From Methylovirgula sp. (GTDB lineage Bacteria; Pseudomonadota; Alphaproteobacteria; Rhizobiales; Beijerinckiaceae): 8,157 nt of DNA. The position numbers and the translations under genes are program-made. The stretch covers positions 1 through 8,157 of the forward strand of contig JASHSW010000029.1 of NCBI GenBank assembly GCA_030038595.1. The letters run 5' to 3'. Shown one piece after another: positions 1 through 5,978 of this stretch. How positions within the stretch are numbered: the stretch's first letter is position 1; every line of letters begins with the position of its first letter. Below the pieces are notes generated by a model. It saw only the letters and a list, made by a program, of their open reading frames with translations. It was not told where the DNA came from and did not search any database.

Positions 1-56
1 GCGGCAGTCGCGCAGCCGATATAGGCTCCCGGTCCTTGCGGCAGGCCTAAAGCCGC
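1..56. other. Leader region upstream of tRNA-Val
   Basis: No gene can be assigned in these 56 bases. On the + strand two frames are open from the edge and end at TAG (22-24) or TAA (48-50), so the tail of an upstream gene could end here, but neither is recognisable. A TATAGG at 20-25 sits where a -10 box for the tRNA could be, with any -35 outside the window. A short hairpin (GCGGC at 38-42 with GCCGC at 52-56, 9-base loop) lies immediately before the tRNA. It has no T-tract, so it is not a convincing intrinsic terminator. Confidence 0.3.
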
Positions 57-131
<75 letters not shown>

Positions 132-173
132 CTCGCATCGAATAGCGACAAACTAGGCCGGCCGGTTCGCGCC

Positions 174-608
174 TCAGCCGGGCTTTGCCAGGGTCCAGAC
201 GAACACCACCCATGCGCCGAGGCCGATGGCGGTCTGTCCCCATTCGAGCAAACCCCATTCGCGCATGAGTTCGCGAACCGCCGAGGCCGGGGCGCGCGAA
301 TCGTAGAGCAAGTTGCTCACCGGCCCCATCACGAAATAAGCATAAAGCCAGCTCGCCACGAGCAGCGTTCCGCCGATGGTCCAGCGCACGTCGCCGCTGC
401 GCGCATATTCCGCGTAAGCGAGGATCGCCGATAAGGTCGCCAATCCGGCGAGCATGAGTAGGCCGCGCCGATAGCTCGGCGTCCATTCTCGAAGCGAAGA
501 AGACGAATCGAGTTGAAGCCGGGCGGGCTGTTCGACAAGGTTGATATAAAGCGCCGCGCCGAGGAACGCCGATGCGGCCGCAAACGCGAATAGACCCGGT
601 CGCAACAT
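174..608 (-). CDS. DUF1772 (anthrone oxygenase-like) integral membrane protein
   Basis: This encodes 144 residues with about four predicted membrane helices (near residues 5-22, 49-67, 76-94 and 123-141). The first helix ends in LYINLVEQPAR (20-30), followed by EWTPSYRRG (41-49); a V-E-x-P-A-R segment followed by W-x-P-S-Y-x-R is what I associate with the DUF1772 family. The third helix leads into FVMGPVSNLLY (92-102), again family-like. Fungal anthrone oxygenases share this fold, but bacterial members are mostly uncharacterised and no reaction should be assumed here. The ATG start is supported by a GAGG about 8-10 bases upstream. The gene follows nrsF on the same strand after a 164-base gap, so it may be co-transcribed with sigF-nrsF or have its own promoter; I see no SigF-type promoter directly in front of it. 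The length is normal for the family and there is no sign of damage. Confidence 0.8.
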   Translation of the reverse strand: MLRPGLFAFAAASAFLGAALYINLVEQPARLQLDSSSSLREWTPSYRRGLLMLAGLATLSAILAYAEYARSGDVRWTIGGTLLVASWLYAYFVMGPVSNLLYDSRAPASAVRELMREWGLLEWGQTAIGLGAWVVFVWTLAKPG

Positions 609-661
609 GGCGAGACCTCATGAGCTTTGAGAGAGCGCGGTTTGCGACCCATTGTTGCGAC
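599..661. repeat. Three copies of GTCGCAA around the DUF1772 start
   Basis: The heptamer GTCGCAA occurs on the + strand at 599-605, over the start codon of the DUF1772 gene, and as its complement TTGCGAC at 642-648 and 655-661. The last two are direct repeats with a period of 13 bases. This could be a regulator binding cluster in the leader of the gene, but seven-base matches in GC-rich DNA also arise by chance. No function is claimed. Confidence 0.25.
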
Positions 662-772
662 ATGGCGCCCGGCGCGCACCGCCGCAACTCCCAGGCTGCC
701 CTATCCCGCCGTTGCCCGCAATCGCTTGCGATAGGTCAATCGTTTGCCGGCGATCTCCCAATCGAACCCCGG
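609..772. other. nrsF to DUF1772 intergenic region
   Basis: These 164 bases lie between the nrsF stop and the DUF1772 start, both on the - strand. I find no coding sequence with recognisable protein features. A short perfect dyad, ATCGC-TT-GCGAT, lies at 721-732. A TTGACC on the - strand (734-739) resembles a -35 box, but no acceptable -10 follows at the right distance. No GTAAC...CGAA element of the SigF type is present. There is no hairpin with a T-tract, so read-through from nrsF into the DUF1772 gene is possible. Confidence 0.4.
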
Positions 773-1411
773 CTACCAGCGCAGAATCCGCGATCCGGCG
801 ATTGCCCCGACCGCCATGACGACCAGGACGGCAAGCACATACCACGTCGCGACGAACAGCGGCGAATCGTCGGGGCAATGCGTGGCATAGAGGCTCGCGG
901 CGAACGCGCCGGCGAGCAGCCCGGCGCCGGCGCCGGCGAGGGTCGGGTTTTTCGGCGCGCCGCGATGCAGCGCGATCAGCGCGCCGACGAGCGGGGCCGC
1001 CGCGAAGCTTGGAATCATCACCATGCAGAAAGCCGCGTTGTGGCCGATGAGCCGCGCCCGCCACAGATCGGGCGGCAAAACCAGAAGTTCGATGCCGACG
1101 GCGGCGACAAGCACGAGCAGCCACAGAACGAGCAGTGCAACGAGCGGCCGCGGATTGCCGGTCGGACGCGCCAGCCGCAAGGCGAGCGGCCCGGCACAGG
1201 CGAAAACCGCCAGCGGATAGAGGATTTTGAAGAGGACGCGCGGCTCGCTCATCAGGTCGGCGAGATGCGGGCGGGGCCCGAGCAGCACGCCATAGAGGGC
1301 AATCGACAGCAAAATTCCCGGCACCAGGCCATAGACGAGCGCCAGCGCCAGCGGTGTCTTCTCGACCTCTGGATCGGCGGCAAGGACGCGGATCAAATCG
1401 TCGGTTCTCAT
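773..1411 (-). CDS. nrsF: NrsF-type (DUF1109) integral-membrane anti-sigma factor
   Basis: This 212-residue protein would bind the neighbouring ECF sigma factor and keep it inactive at the inner membrane until stress is sensed. It has a short charged N-terminal cytoplasmic segment (about residues 1-20), then about six hydrophobic helices (near 22-42, 63-81, 90-110, 125-148, 156-176 and 186-207). The ending, YATHCPDDSPLFVATWY (175-191) and a terminal LRW, is typical of DUF1109. In Caulobacter NrsF two conserved cysteines are needed for the response to metal and oxidative stress. Here Cys129 and Cys179 sit in the matching places, and Cys72 is an extra, buried one. The ATG lies 9 bases after the sigF stop with only a weak GAGA in front, which suggests translational coupling to sigF. 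The order sigma then anti-sigma is the usual one. The family call is strong; the exact stimulus is inferred from relatives. Confidence 0.9.
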   Translation of the reverse strand: MRTDDLIRVLAADPEVEKTPLALALVYGLVPGILLSIALYGVLLGPRPHLADLMSEPRVLFKILYPLAVFACAGPLALRLARPTGNPRPLVALLVLWLLVLVAAVGIELLVLPPDLWRARLIGHNAAFCMVMIPSFAAAPLVGALIALHRGAPKNPTLAGAGAGLLAGAFAASLYATHCPDDSPLFVATWYVLAVLVVMAVGAIAGSRILRW

Positions 1412-1420
1412 AATCTCGAT

Positions 1421-1969
1421 CTAGGGTCCCTTGGTTCGCGCCGCGAGTGCGGCGAGGCCGCGATGCAAGGCAACCCGCACCGCGCCGCGGCTCATTGCGA
1501 GCGTGTCCGCCGCTTCGGCAATCGAGTTGCCGCCGACAGCGATGGCTTCGACCACCTTGCGCTGCACATTCGGCAAAGTTTCGAGGTAGCGATCGAGGAA
1601 GAGGCCGAGCAGGTTCGGCTCGCCCTCCTCCGAGGCCAAGCTCTCGGCAACATCGTCGATCGGCACATTGATTCGCCGCCCGCGCCGCCGCAGCGCATCG
1701 ATCGTCTTATGGCGCGCGATGGTAAACACCCACGGCGCCACCGGCGCCGATTCGATCCAGGTGTCGCGCTTGGTATGGATGGCCAGCAATATCTCCTGCA
1801 CGATATCCTCGGCGTCCGCCTCGGGAGCGACGGCGCGCACCAGCATGCGGCGCACGAAACTGCGCAGTACGGGCGCCAGTTGCTGCAAGAACCGCCGATA
1901 AGCCGGCGCATCTCCGGCATTGGCGGCGCGTAGCAAGGCGCTCCATTCGCTGTCTCGATCGACGCGCAC
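1421..1969 (-). CDS. sigF: ECF RNA polymerase sigma factor, SigF type
   Basis: This 182-residue protein directs RNA polymerase to stress promoters. The sigma2 domain covers about residues 10-97: region 2.2 contains AEDIVQEILLAI (53-64) with the D-I-V-Q-E core, and APWVFTIARHKTIDALRRR (78-96) forms regions 2.3-2.4, which melt and read the -10 box. After an acidic linker (about 103-118), the sigma4 domain covers about 122-177 with a helix-turn-helix around SIAEAADTLAMSRGAVRVAL (149-168). The N-terminus (EWSALLRAANAGDAPAYRR) matches the alphaproteobacterial SigF group that pairs with DUF1109 anti-sigma factors. The chosen start is GTG, with GAGGGAG at 1971-1977 in front. It lies only about 10 bases below the predicted transcription start. 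The gene follows yejF on the same strand after 108 bases but has its own promoter. In Caulobacter the equivalent factor answers chromium, cadmium and peroxide; the inducer here is not known. Confidence 0.93.
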   Translation of the reverse strand: MRVDRDSEWSALLRAANAGDAPAYRRFLQQLAPVLRSFVRRMLVRAVAPEADAEDIVQEILLAIHTKRDTWIESAPVAPWVFTIARHKTIDALRRRGRRINVPIDDVAESLASEEGEPNLLGLFLDRYLETLPNVQRKVVEAIAVGGNSIAEAADTLAMSRGAVRVALHRGLAALAARTKGP

Positions 1970-1985
1970 GCTCCCTCAAAGAAGC

Positions 1986-2011
1986 TTCGCAGCCGCCCGC
2001 GGCGGCGTTAC
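1986..2011 (-). promoter_or_regulatory. Predicted SigF-dependent autoregulatory promoter of sigF-nrsF
   Basis: On the - strand GTAACG (2011-2006) is followed after exactly 16 bases by CGAA (1989-1986). The SigF-dependent consensus I recall from Caulobacter is GTAACC-N16-CGAA, so only the last base of the -35 box differs. Transcription would begin near 1979-1981, leaving a leader of about ten bases that is almost entirely Shine-Dalgarno sequence. Position, orientation and spacing all agree with autoregulation of the sigma/anti-sigma pair. A TATAAA lies just upstream on the same strand, but without a matching -35 box. Confidence 0.75.
1992..2006. repeat. Perfect inverted repeat inside the sigF promoter spacer
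   Basis: GCCGCC (1992-1997) and GGCGGC (2001-2006) are exact inverted arms around a 3-base centre. They fill nearly the whole spacer between the -35 and -10 boxes of the sigF promoter. A second perfect dyad, GAAGCTTC (1981-1988), overlaps the -10 box. The first could be a repressor operator, or a GC hairpin at the end of the yej transcript. No T-tract follows on the - strand, so it is not a standard intrinsic terminator. Confidence 0.5.
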
Positions 2012-2077
2012 ATGCTTTATAGCCAAATTGTCGTGTTTGTGGCCGAAAATCGCCGCCGCCCGGATATTGGCCGATCC

Positions 2078-3697
2078 CTATTGCGCGACGACGCCGCTGC
2101 GGTCGGCCTCGATGGCAAAAGCCGCCGCAAACAGCGCGCGGGTATATTCGCTCTGCGGGTGGGCGAAGATCTCGGTTGCCGCGCCCTGTTCGACGACTTT
2201 GCCGTGGCGCATGACGATGATCTCGTTGGCGAGCGCGCGCACGACCCTGAGATCATGGCTGATAAACACATAGGCGAGGTTGCGCCGAATTTGCAGCTCG
2301 CGCAGCAGATCGACGATCTGCGCCTGCACCGACATATCGAGGGCCGAAGTCGGCTCGTCGAGGACCACGAACTTCGGCTCCAGCACCATGGCGCGTGCGA
2401 TGGCGACGCGCTGGCGCTGCCCGCCCGAGAATTCGTGCGGATAGCGGTCCATCGCCGCCGGGTCGAGGCCGGTGTCGGCGAGGGCGCGCGCGACGACCTC
2501 GCGCCGCTCTTCGAAATTGAATCTCCTCTGTACGGTGAGGCCCTCCGCGACGATGTCGGCGACCGAAAGCCGCGGCGACAGCGACCCGTACGGATCCTGG
2601 AAGACAACCTGCATGTCGCGTCGCAAGGGCCGCATCGCCTTGAAGGACAGCCCGTCGATGCGCCGGCCGAGATAAACGATCGGGCCCTGCGACTTGATGA
2701 GCCGCAAGAGCGCCAGGCCTAGGGTCGTCTTGCCGGAGCCGGACTCGCCGACCACACCGATCGTCTCCCCTTCGCGCAGAGTAAGCGAAATGCCGTCGAC
2801 CGCCTTGATCGCCCCGACCGTGCGGCGCAGGAAGCCGCGTTTGATCGGGAAGTGAACGCGCACCTCTCGCGCCTCCAGAATCACCGGCGAGCCGTAATTC
2901 GCCGGGGGTGGCGTCCCCTTCGGCTCGGCGGCAAGCAGCGCCTTGGTGTAGGGGTGCTGCGGCGCCTTGAACAGCGCCTCGACGCCGTTCATCTCGACGA
3001 TGCGGCCCTGCTGCATTACCGCCACGTCGTCGGCGAGCTTGCGCACGATCGAAAGGTCGTGGGTGATGAACAGCATCGCCATGCCATAGCGCGCCTTCAA
3101 ATCCTCGAGCAGGGTCAAAATCTGCGCCTGGACGGTGACGTCGAGGGCGGTCGTCGGCTCGTCGGCGATGAAGAGATCCGGCCGGTTGGCGAGCGCCATG
3201 GCGATCATCACGCGCTGCCGCTGCCCGCCGGAGAGCTGATGCGGATAGGCGGCGAGCCGCCGCGCCGGATCGGCGATGCCCACCTCGGCGAGGAGATCGA
3301 CGATGTGGTTTCTCAGCTTCTGGCCCTTGCGAGCGCCGTGAACTTCGAGGATCTCGCCGATCTGCCGCTCGATCGTATGCAGCGGATTGAGCGAGGTCAT
3401 CGGTTCCTGGAAGACCATGGTGATCTTGTTGCCGCGAATCGAGCGCAGTTGCGCGTCGCGGCATTTGAGAATGTCCTCACCCTCGAAGAGGACCTTTCCG
3501 CCGAGCGAAACGCCATGCGGCAAGAGGCGCAGGATCGAAAGCGCCGTGACCGATTTCCCCGACCCCGATTCGCCGACGAGCGCCAGCGTCCGGCCGCGCC
3601 CCACGCCGAAGGAGACGCCTTCGACGGCACGGAAATCGTGCCCTTCCTGGCGGAAGGTCACCGAGAGATCGCGGACCTCGAGCAAGCGAGGCGACAT
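2078..3697 (-). CDS. yejF: Peptide ABC importer, double ATPase subunit YejF
   Basis: This 539-residue protein carries two complete ATPase domains in one chain and powers uptake through YejB/YejE at the cytoplasmic face. In domain 1, Walker A GESGSGKS is at 42-49, the Q-loop Gln at 97, the signature LSGGQ at 155-159, Walker B LFIADE at 175-180 and the H-loop His at 213. In domain 2, Walker A GESGSGKT is at 317-324, the Q-loop at 367, the signature FSGGQ at 423-427, Walker B FVVLDE at 443-448 and the His at 481. All catalytic residues are intact in both halves, so both sites should hydrolyse ATP. The length is close to E. coli YejF (about 529). The tail of domain 1 ([12 protein letters not shown], 248-259) is typical of oligopeptide-type ATPases. 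The ATG lies 3 bases after the yejE stop with a weak ribosome site, so translation is probably coupled. It is the last gene of the operon; no clear terminator follows. Confidence 0.95.
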   Translation of the reverse strand: MSPRLLEVRDLSVTFRQEGHDFRAVEGVSFGVGRGRTLALVGESGSGKSVTALSILRLLPHGVSLGGKVLFEGEDILKCRDAQLRSIRGNKITMVFQEPMTSLNPLHTIERQIGEILEVHGARKGQKLRNHIVDLLAEVGIADPARRLAAYPHQLSGGQRQRVMIAMALANRPDLFIADEPTTALDVTVQAQILTLLEDLKARYGMAMLFITHDLSIVRKLADDVAVMQQGRIVEMNGVEALFKAPQHPYTKALLAAEPKGTPPPANYGSPVILEAREVRVHFPIKRGFLRRTVGAIKAVDGISLTLREGETIGVVGESGSGKTTLGLALLRLIKSQGPIVYLGRRIDGLSFKAMRPLRRDMQVVFQDPYGSLSPRLSVADIVAEGLTVQRRFNFEERREVVARALADTGLDPAAMDRYPHEFSGGQRQRVAIARAMVLEPKFVVLDEPTSALDMSVQAQIVDLLRELQIRRNLAYVFISHDLRVVRALANEIIVMRHGKVVEQGAATEIFAHPQSEYTRALFAAAFAIEADRSGVVAQ

Positions 3698-3700
3698 ATC

Positions 3701-4885
3701 TTATCCGATCGTCTTGCGCGGATCGAAAGCGTCGCGCACCGCCTCGCCGATGAAGACCAGCAGCGATAGCGTCACGGCGAGGACGATGAATCCGGTGAGC
3801 CCCAGCCACGGCGCCTGAAGGTTGGACTTGCCTTGCAGCAGAAGCTCGCCGAGCGAGGCCGAGCCCGGCGGCAGGCCGAAGCCGAGAAAATCGAGCGCGG
3901 TGAGCGTGGTGATCGAGCCGGTAAGGACGAACGGCAAAAAAGTCAGCGTCGCGACCATTGCATTCGGCAGGACATGCTTGACCATGATGCGGGCGTTCGA
4001 AAGCCCTAGGGCGCGCGCCGCCATCACGTATTCGAAATTGCGCGCCCGCAGAAATTCGGCGCGCACTACGTGCACCAGGTTCACCCAGGAAAAGAGCAGT
4101 AGAATGCCGAGTAGGACGAAAAAGCTCGGGGTGATGATCGAAGCGAGAATGATGAGCAGATAGAGATGCGGCAGCGACGACCAGATCTCGATCAGACGCT
4201 GAAAGATGAGATCGGTCCAGCCGCCGAAATAGCCTTGGATCGCGCCCGCCGCGATGCCGATCACCGAAGAGATCGAAGCGAGCGCCAGCCCGAAGAGGAC
4301 CGAGATACGGAATCCGTAGATCAGCCGCGCCACCACGTCGCGGCCCTGATCGTCGGTGCCGAGCCAGTTCCATTCGATGTCGGCGCAGCCGTGGTTCGGC
4401 TTGCCGGGCGCCAGCACACGCGCCGCCGCTCGTTCGCACTGCACTTTGCTCAGCATCCAGGTCGGCGGCGAAGGGGCAGGCGTCGGCAACGCGCTTTCGA
4501 TCGTGTTGTAGGAATAGTGGATCGGCGGCCAGATCATATAGCCGTGCGCGTCGATCTCGTTGGCGATGAAAGGGTCGCGATAGTCGGTCTCGGCGAGAAA
4601 GCCGCCGAACTTCGCCTCCGGATAGGTGTGAAAGATCGGAAATAGATACTCGCCTTTGTAGACCACTAAGATCGGCTTGTCGTTGGCGATGAATTCGGCA
4701 AACAGCGACACCACGAAAAAGAACAGGAAGATCCACAGCGACCAGAAGCCGCGCCGATTGCGGCGGAAGTTGCTGAGACGCCGGCGGTTGAGCGGCGTGA
4801 GGCGAATGAGACCGTGGTGTTTCAACGGCGGCGCCAGAGCGCGGAACTCGCTCGGCGTTTGCCCGGAGAGCGCCGGCGGGTTCAC
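3701..4885 (-). CDS. yejE: Peptide ABC importer, permease subunit YejE
   Basis: This 394-residue inner-membrane permease forms half of the import channel. After a 45-residue basic N-terminal extension the first membrane helix is at about 47-66. A large periplasmic part (about 67-185) ends in the family signature NWLGTDDQGRDV (173-184). Further helices follow from about 192 to 383. The EAA loop that contacts the ATPase is YVMAARALGLSNARIMVKHV (286-305). The protein is longer than E. coli YejE (about 341). The extra length is the N-terminus and a segment at about 140-172 that contains two cysteines (Cys150 and Cys167), which could form a disulfide in the periplasm. The start is GTG, 3 bases after the yejB stop. 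It is chosen because GGGAGG sits exactly 8 bases ahead of it and the N-terminus reads as normal alphaproteobacterial YejE. The oligopeptide permease family is certain and the Yej subtype very likely. Confidence 0.94.
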   Translation of the reverse strand: MNPPALSGQTPSEFRALAPPLKHHGLIRLTPLNRRRLSNFRRNRRGFWSLWIFLFFFVVSLFAEFIANDKPILVVYKGEYLFPIFHTYPEAKFGGFLAETDYRDPFIANEIDAHGYMIWPPIHYSYNTIESALPTPAPSPPTWMLSKVQCERAAARVLAPGKPNHGCADIEWNWLGTDDQGRDVVARLIYGFRISVLFGLALASISSVIGIAAGAIQGYFGGWTDLIFQRLIEIWSSLPHLYLLIILASIITPSFFVLLGILLLFSWVNLVHVVRAEFLRARNFEYVMAARALGLSNARIMVKHVLPNAMVATLTFLPFVLTGSITTLTALDFLGFGLPPGSASLGELLLQGKSNLQAPWLGLTGFIVLAVTLSLLVFIGEAVRDAFDPRKTIG

Positions 4886-4888
4886 GGG

Positions 4889-5977
4889 CTAGACCTCCCG
4901 CGTCTCGAAATCGATGCGCGGATCGATCCAAGTATAGGTGAGATCGGACAAGAGATTCACGAACAGTCCGAGAAGCGCGAAAATATAGAGGTTGGCGAAC
5001 ACCACCGGATAGTCGCGGTCGACGATCGATTCGTAGGAAAGAAGTCCGAGACCATCGAGCGAGAAGATCGTCTCGATCAGCAGCGAGCCAGCGAAAAAGG
5101 CGTTGATGAACGCGCCGGGAAATCCGGCGACGACGATCATCATGGCGTTGCGGAACACGTGCCCATAAAGCACCTTGCGTTCCGTCAAGCCCTTCATTCG
5201 CGCCGTCTGGACGTATTGCTTGCGGATTTCGTCGAGAAACGAATTCTTGGTGAGAAAGGTCACGGTCGCGAAGGCGCCGAGCGTCAGCGAGAGGACCGGC
5301 AGCGTGACGTGCCACAAATAATCCTCGACTTTGCCGAGCAGCGAGAGCGTGGCAAAGTTCTCTGAGGTCAGGCCGCGCAGTGGAAAGATTTGCCAGAACG
5401 AGCCGCCGCAGAAGAGCACGATTAGAAGAATGGCAAATAGAAAGCTTGGGATCGCATAGCCGACGATCACCACGGCCGAAGTCCAGACGTCGAAACGCGA
5501 GCCGTCGCGCACCGCCTTGGCGACGCCGAGCGGAATCGAGATCAGATAAGATAGAAGCGTCATCCAAATGCCGAGCGAGATCGAAACCGGCAATTTTTCC
5601 TTGATGAGCTCGATGACTGGCACGTCGCGATAATAGGAATTGCCGAAGTCGAAGCGCAGATAATTCTTGAGCATCAAAAGGAAGCGCTCGACGGGCGGCT
5701 TGTCGAAGCCGAACTGTTTGTTGAGTTCGGCGATGAACTTCGGATCGAGCCCCTCCGCACCGCGGTACTTGGAGGAGAATTCGGCGCCGCTGCTCATCCG
5801 CGCTTCTCCGGCCCCGCTGAAATTTGCGGTCGCGCTGGTGTTCAACCCCTGCAATTGGGCGAGGATCCGCTCGACCGGGCCGCCCGGCGCGAACTGCACG
5901 ATCACGAAAGAGATGAGCAAGATCCCGAAGATCGTCGGGATCATCAAGAGAATGCGACGCGCGATATAGGAAGCCAT
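4889..5977 (-). CDS. yejB: Peptide ABC importer, permease subunit YejB
   Basis: This 362-residue inner-membrane permease is the partner of YejE and is nearly the same length as E. coli YejB (about 364). The first helix is at about 9-29 and is followed by FAPGGPVERIL (29-39), the classic start of DppB/OppB-type permeases. A periplasmic region of about 100 residues (30-130) contains the FGFDKPPVERFL stretch (89-100), which is typical of YejB. The remaining helices run from about 131 to 348. The EAA loop is YVQTARMKGLTERKVLYGHV (255-274), and the C-terminus ends in YTWIDPRIDF. The ATG is one base after the yejA stop (TGA-G-ATG) and has almost no Shine-Dalgarno of its own, so its translation is likely re-initiation after yejA. 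No truncation or missing motif is seen. Confidence 0.95.
   Translation of the reverse strand: MASYIARRILLMIPTIFGILLISFVIVQFAPGGPVERILAQLQGLNTSATANFSGAGEARMSSGAEFSSKYRGAEGLDPKFIAELNKQFGFDKPPVERFLLMLKNYLRFDFGNSYYRDVPVIELIKEKLPVSISLGIWMTLLSYLISIPLGVAKAVRDGSRFDVWTSAVVIVGYAIPSFLFAILLIVLFCGGSFWQIFPLRGLTSENFATLSLLGKVEDYLWHVTLPVLSLTLGAFATVTFLTKNSFLDEIRKQYVQTARMKGLTERKVLYGHVFRNAMMIVVAGFPGAFINAFFAGSLLIETIFSLDGLGLLSYESIVDRDYPVVFANLYIFALLGLFVNLLSDLTYTWIDPRIDFETREV
4894..4899 (-). promoter_or_regulatory. Ribosome binding site for yejE inside the end of yejB
   Basis: GGGAGG on the - strand lies within the last sense codons of yejB (Glu361-Val362), 8 bases before the GTG of yejE. It is the best Shine-Dalgarno within the yej operon and supports the GTG start. 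The overlap means ribosomes finishing yejB pass straight over it. Confidence 0.7.
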
Positions 5978-5978
5978 C

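Noticed and set aside
132..173. GGCCGGCC palindrome (156-163) between tRNA-Val and the DUF1772 gene as a bidirectional terminator
   Set aside because: It is self-complementary without a loop and is followed by no T-tract on either strand, so it cannot be supported as a terminator.
609..772. A small bufferin-like (DUF2282) gene hidden after nrsF
   Set aside because: None of the - strand frames gives a signal peptide with repeated cysteines, which such proteins need.
572..1933. A 453-residue open frame on the + strand antisense to nrsF and sigF
   Set aside because: The product is rich in Arg, Gln, Glu and His with no recognisable domain, whereas both opposite-strand genes match known families. 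It is a GC-driven shadow.
2012..2077. Intrinsic terminator after yejF
   Set aside because: I looked for a stable hairpin followed by a T-run on the - strand and found only 3-4 bp stems such as CGA-TTT-TCG.
2852..3769. Long + strand open frames opposite yejF, including a 305-residue one
   Set aside because: The opposite strand carries a fully intact double ATPase, and the + strand products show only reflected low-complexity sequence.
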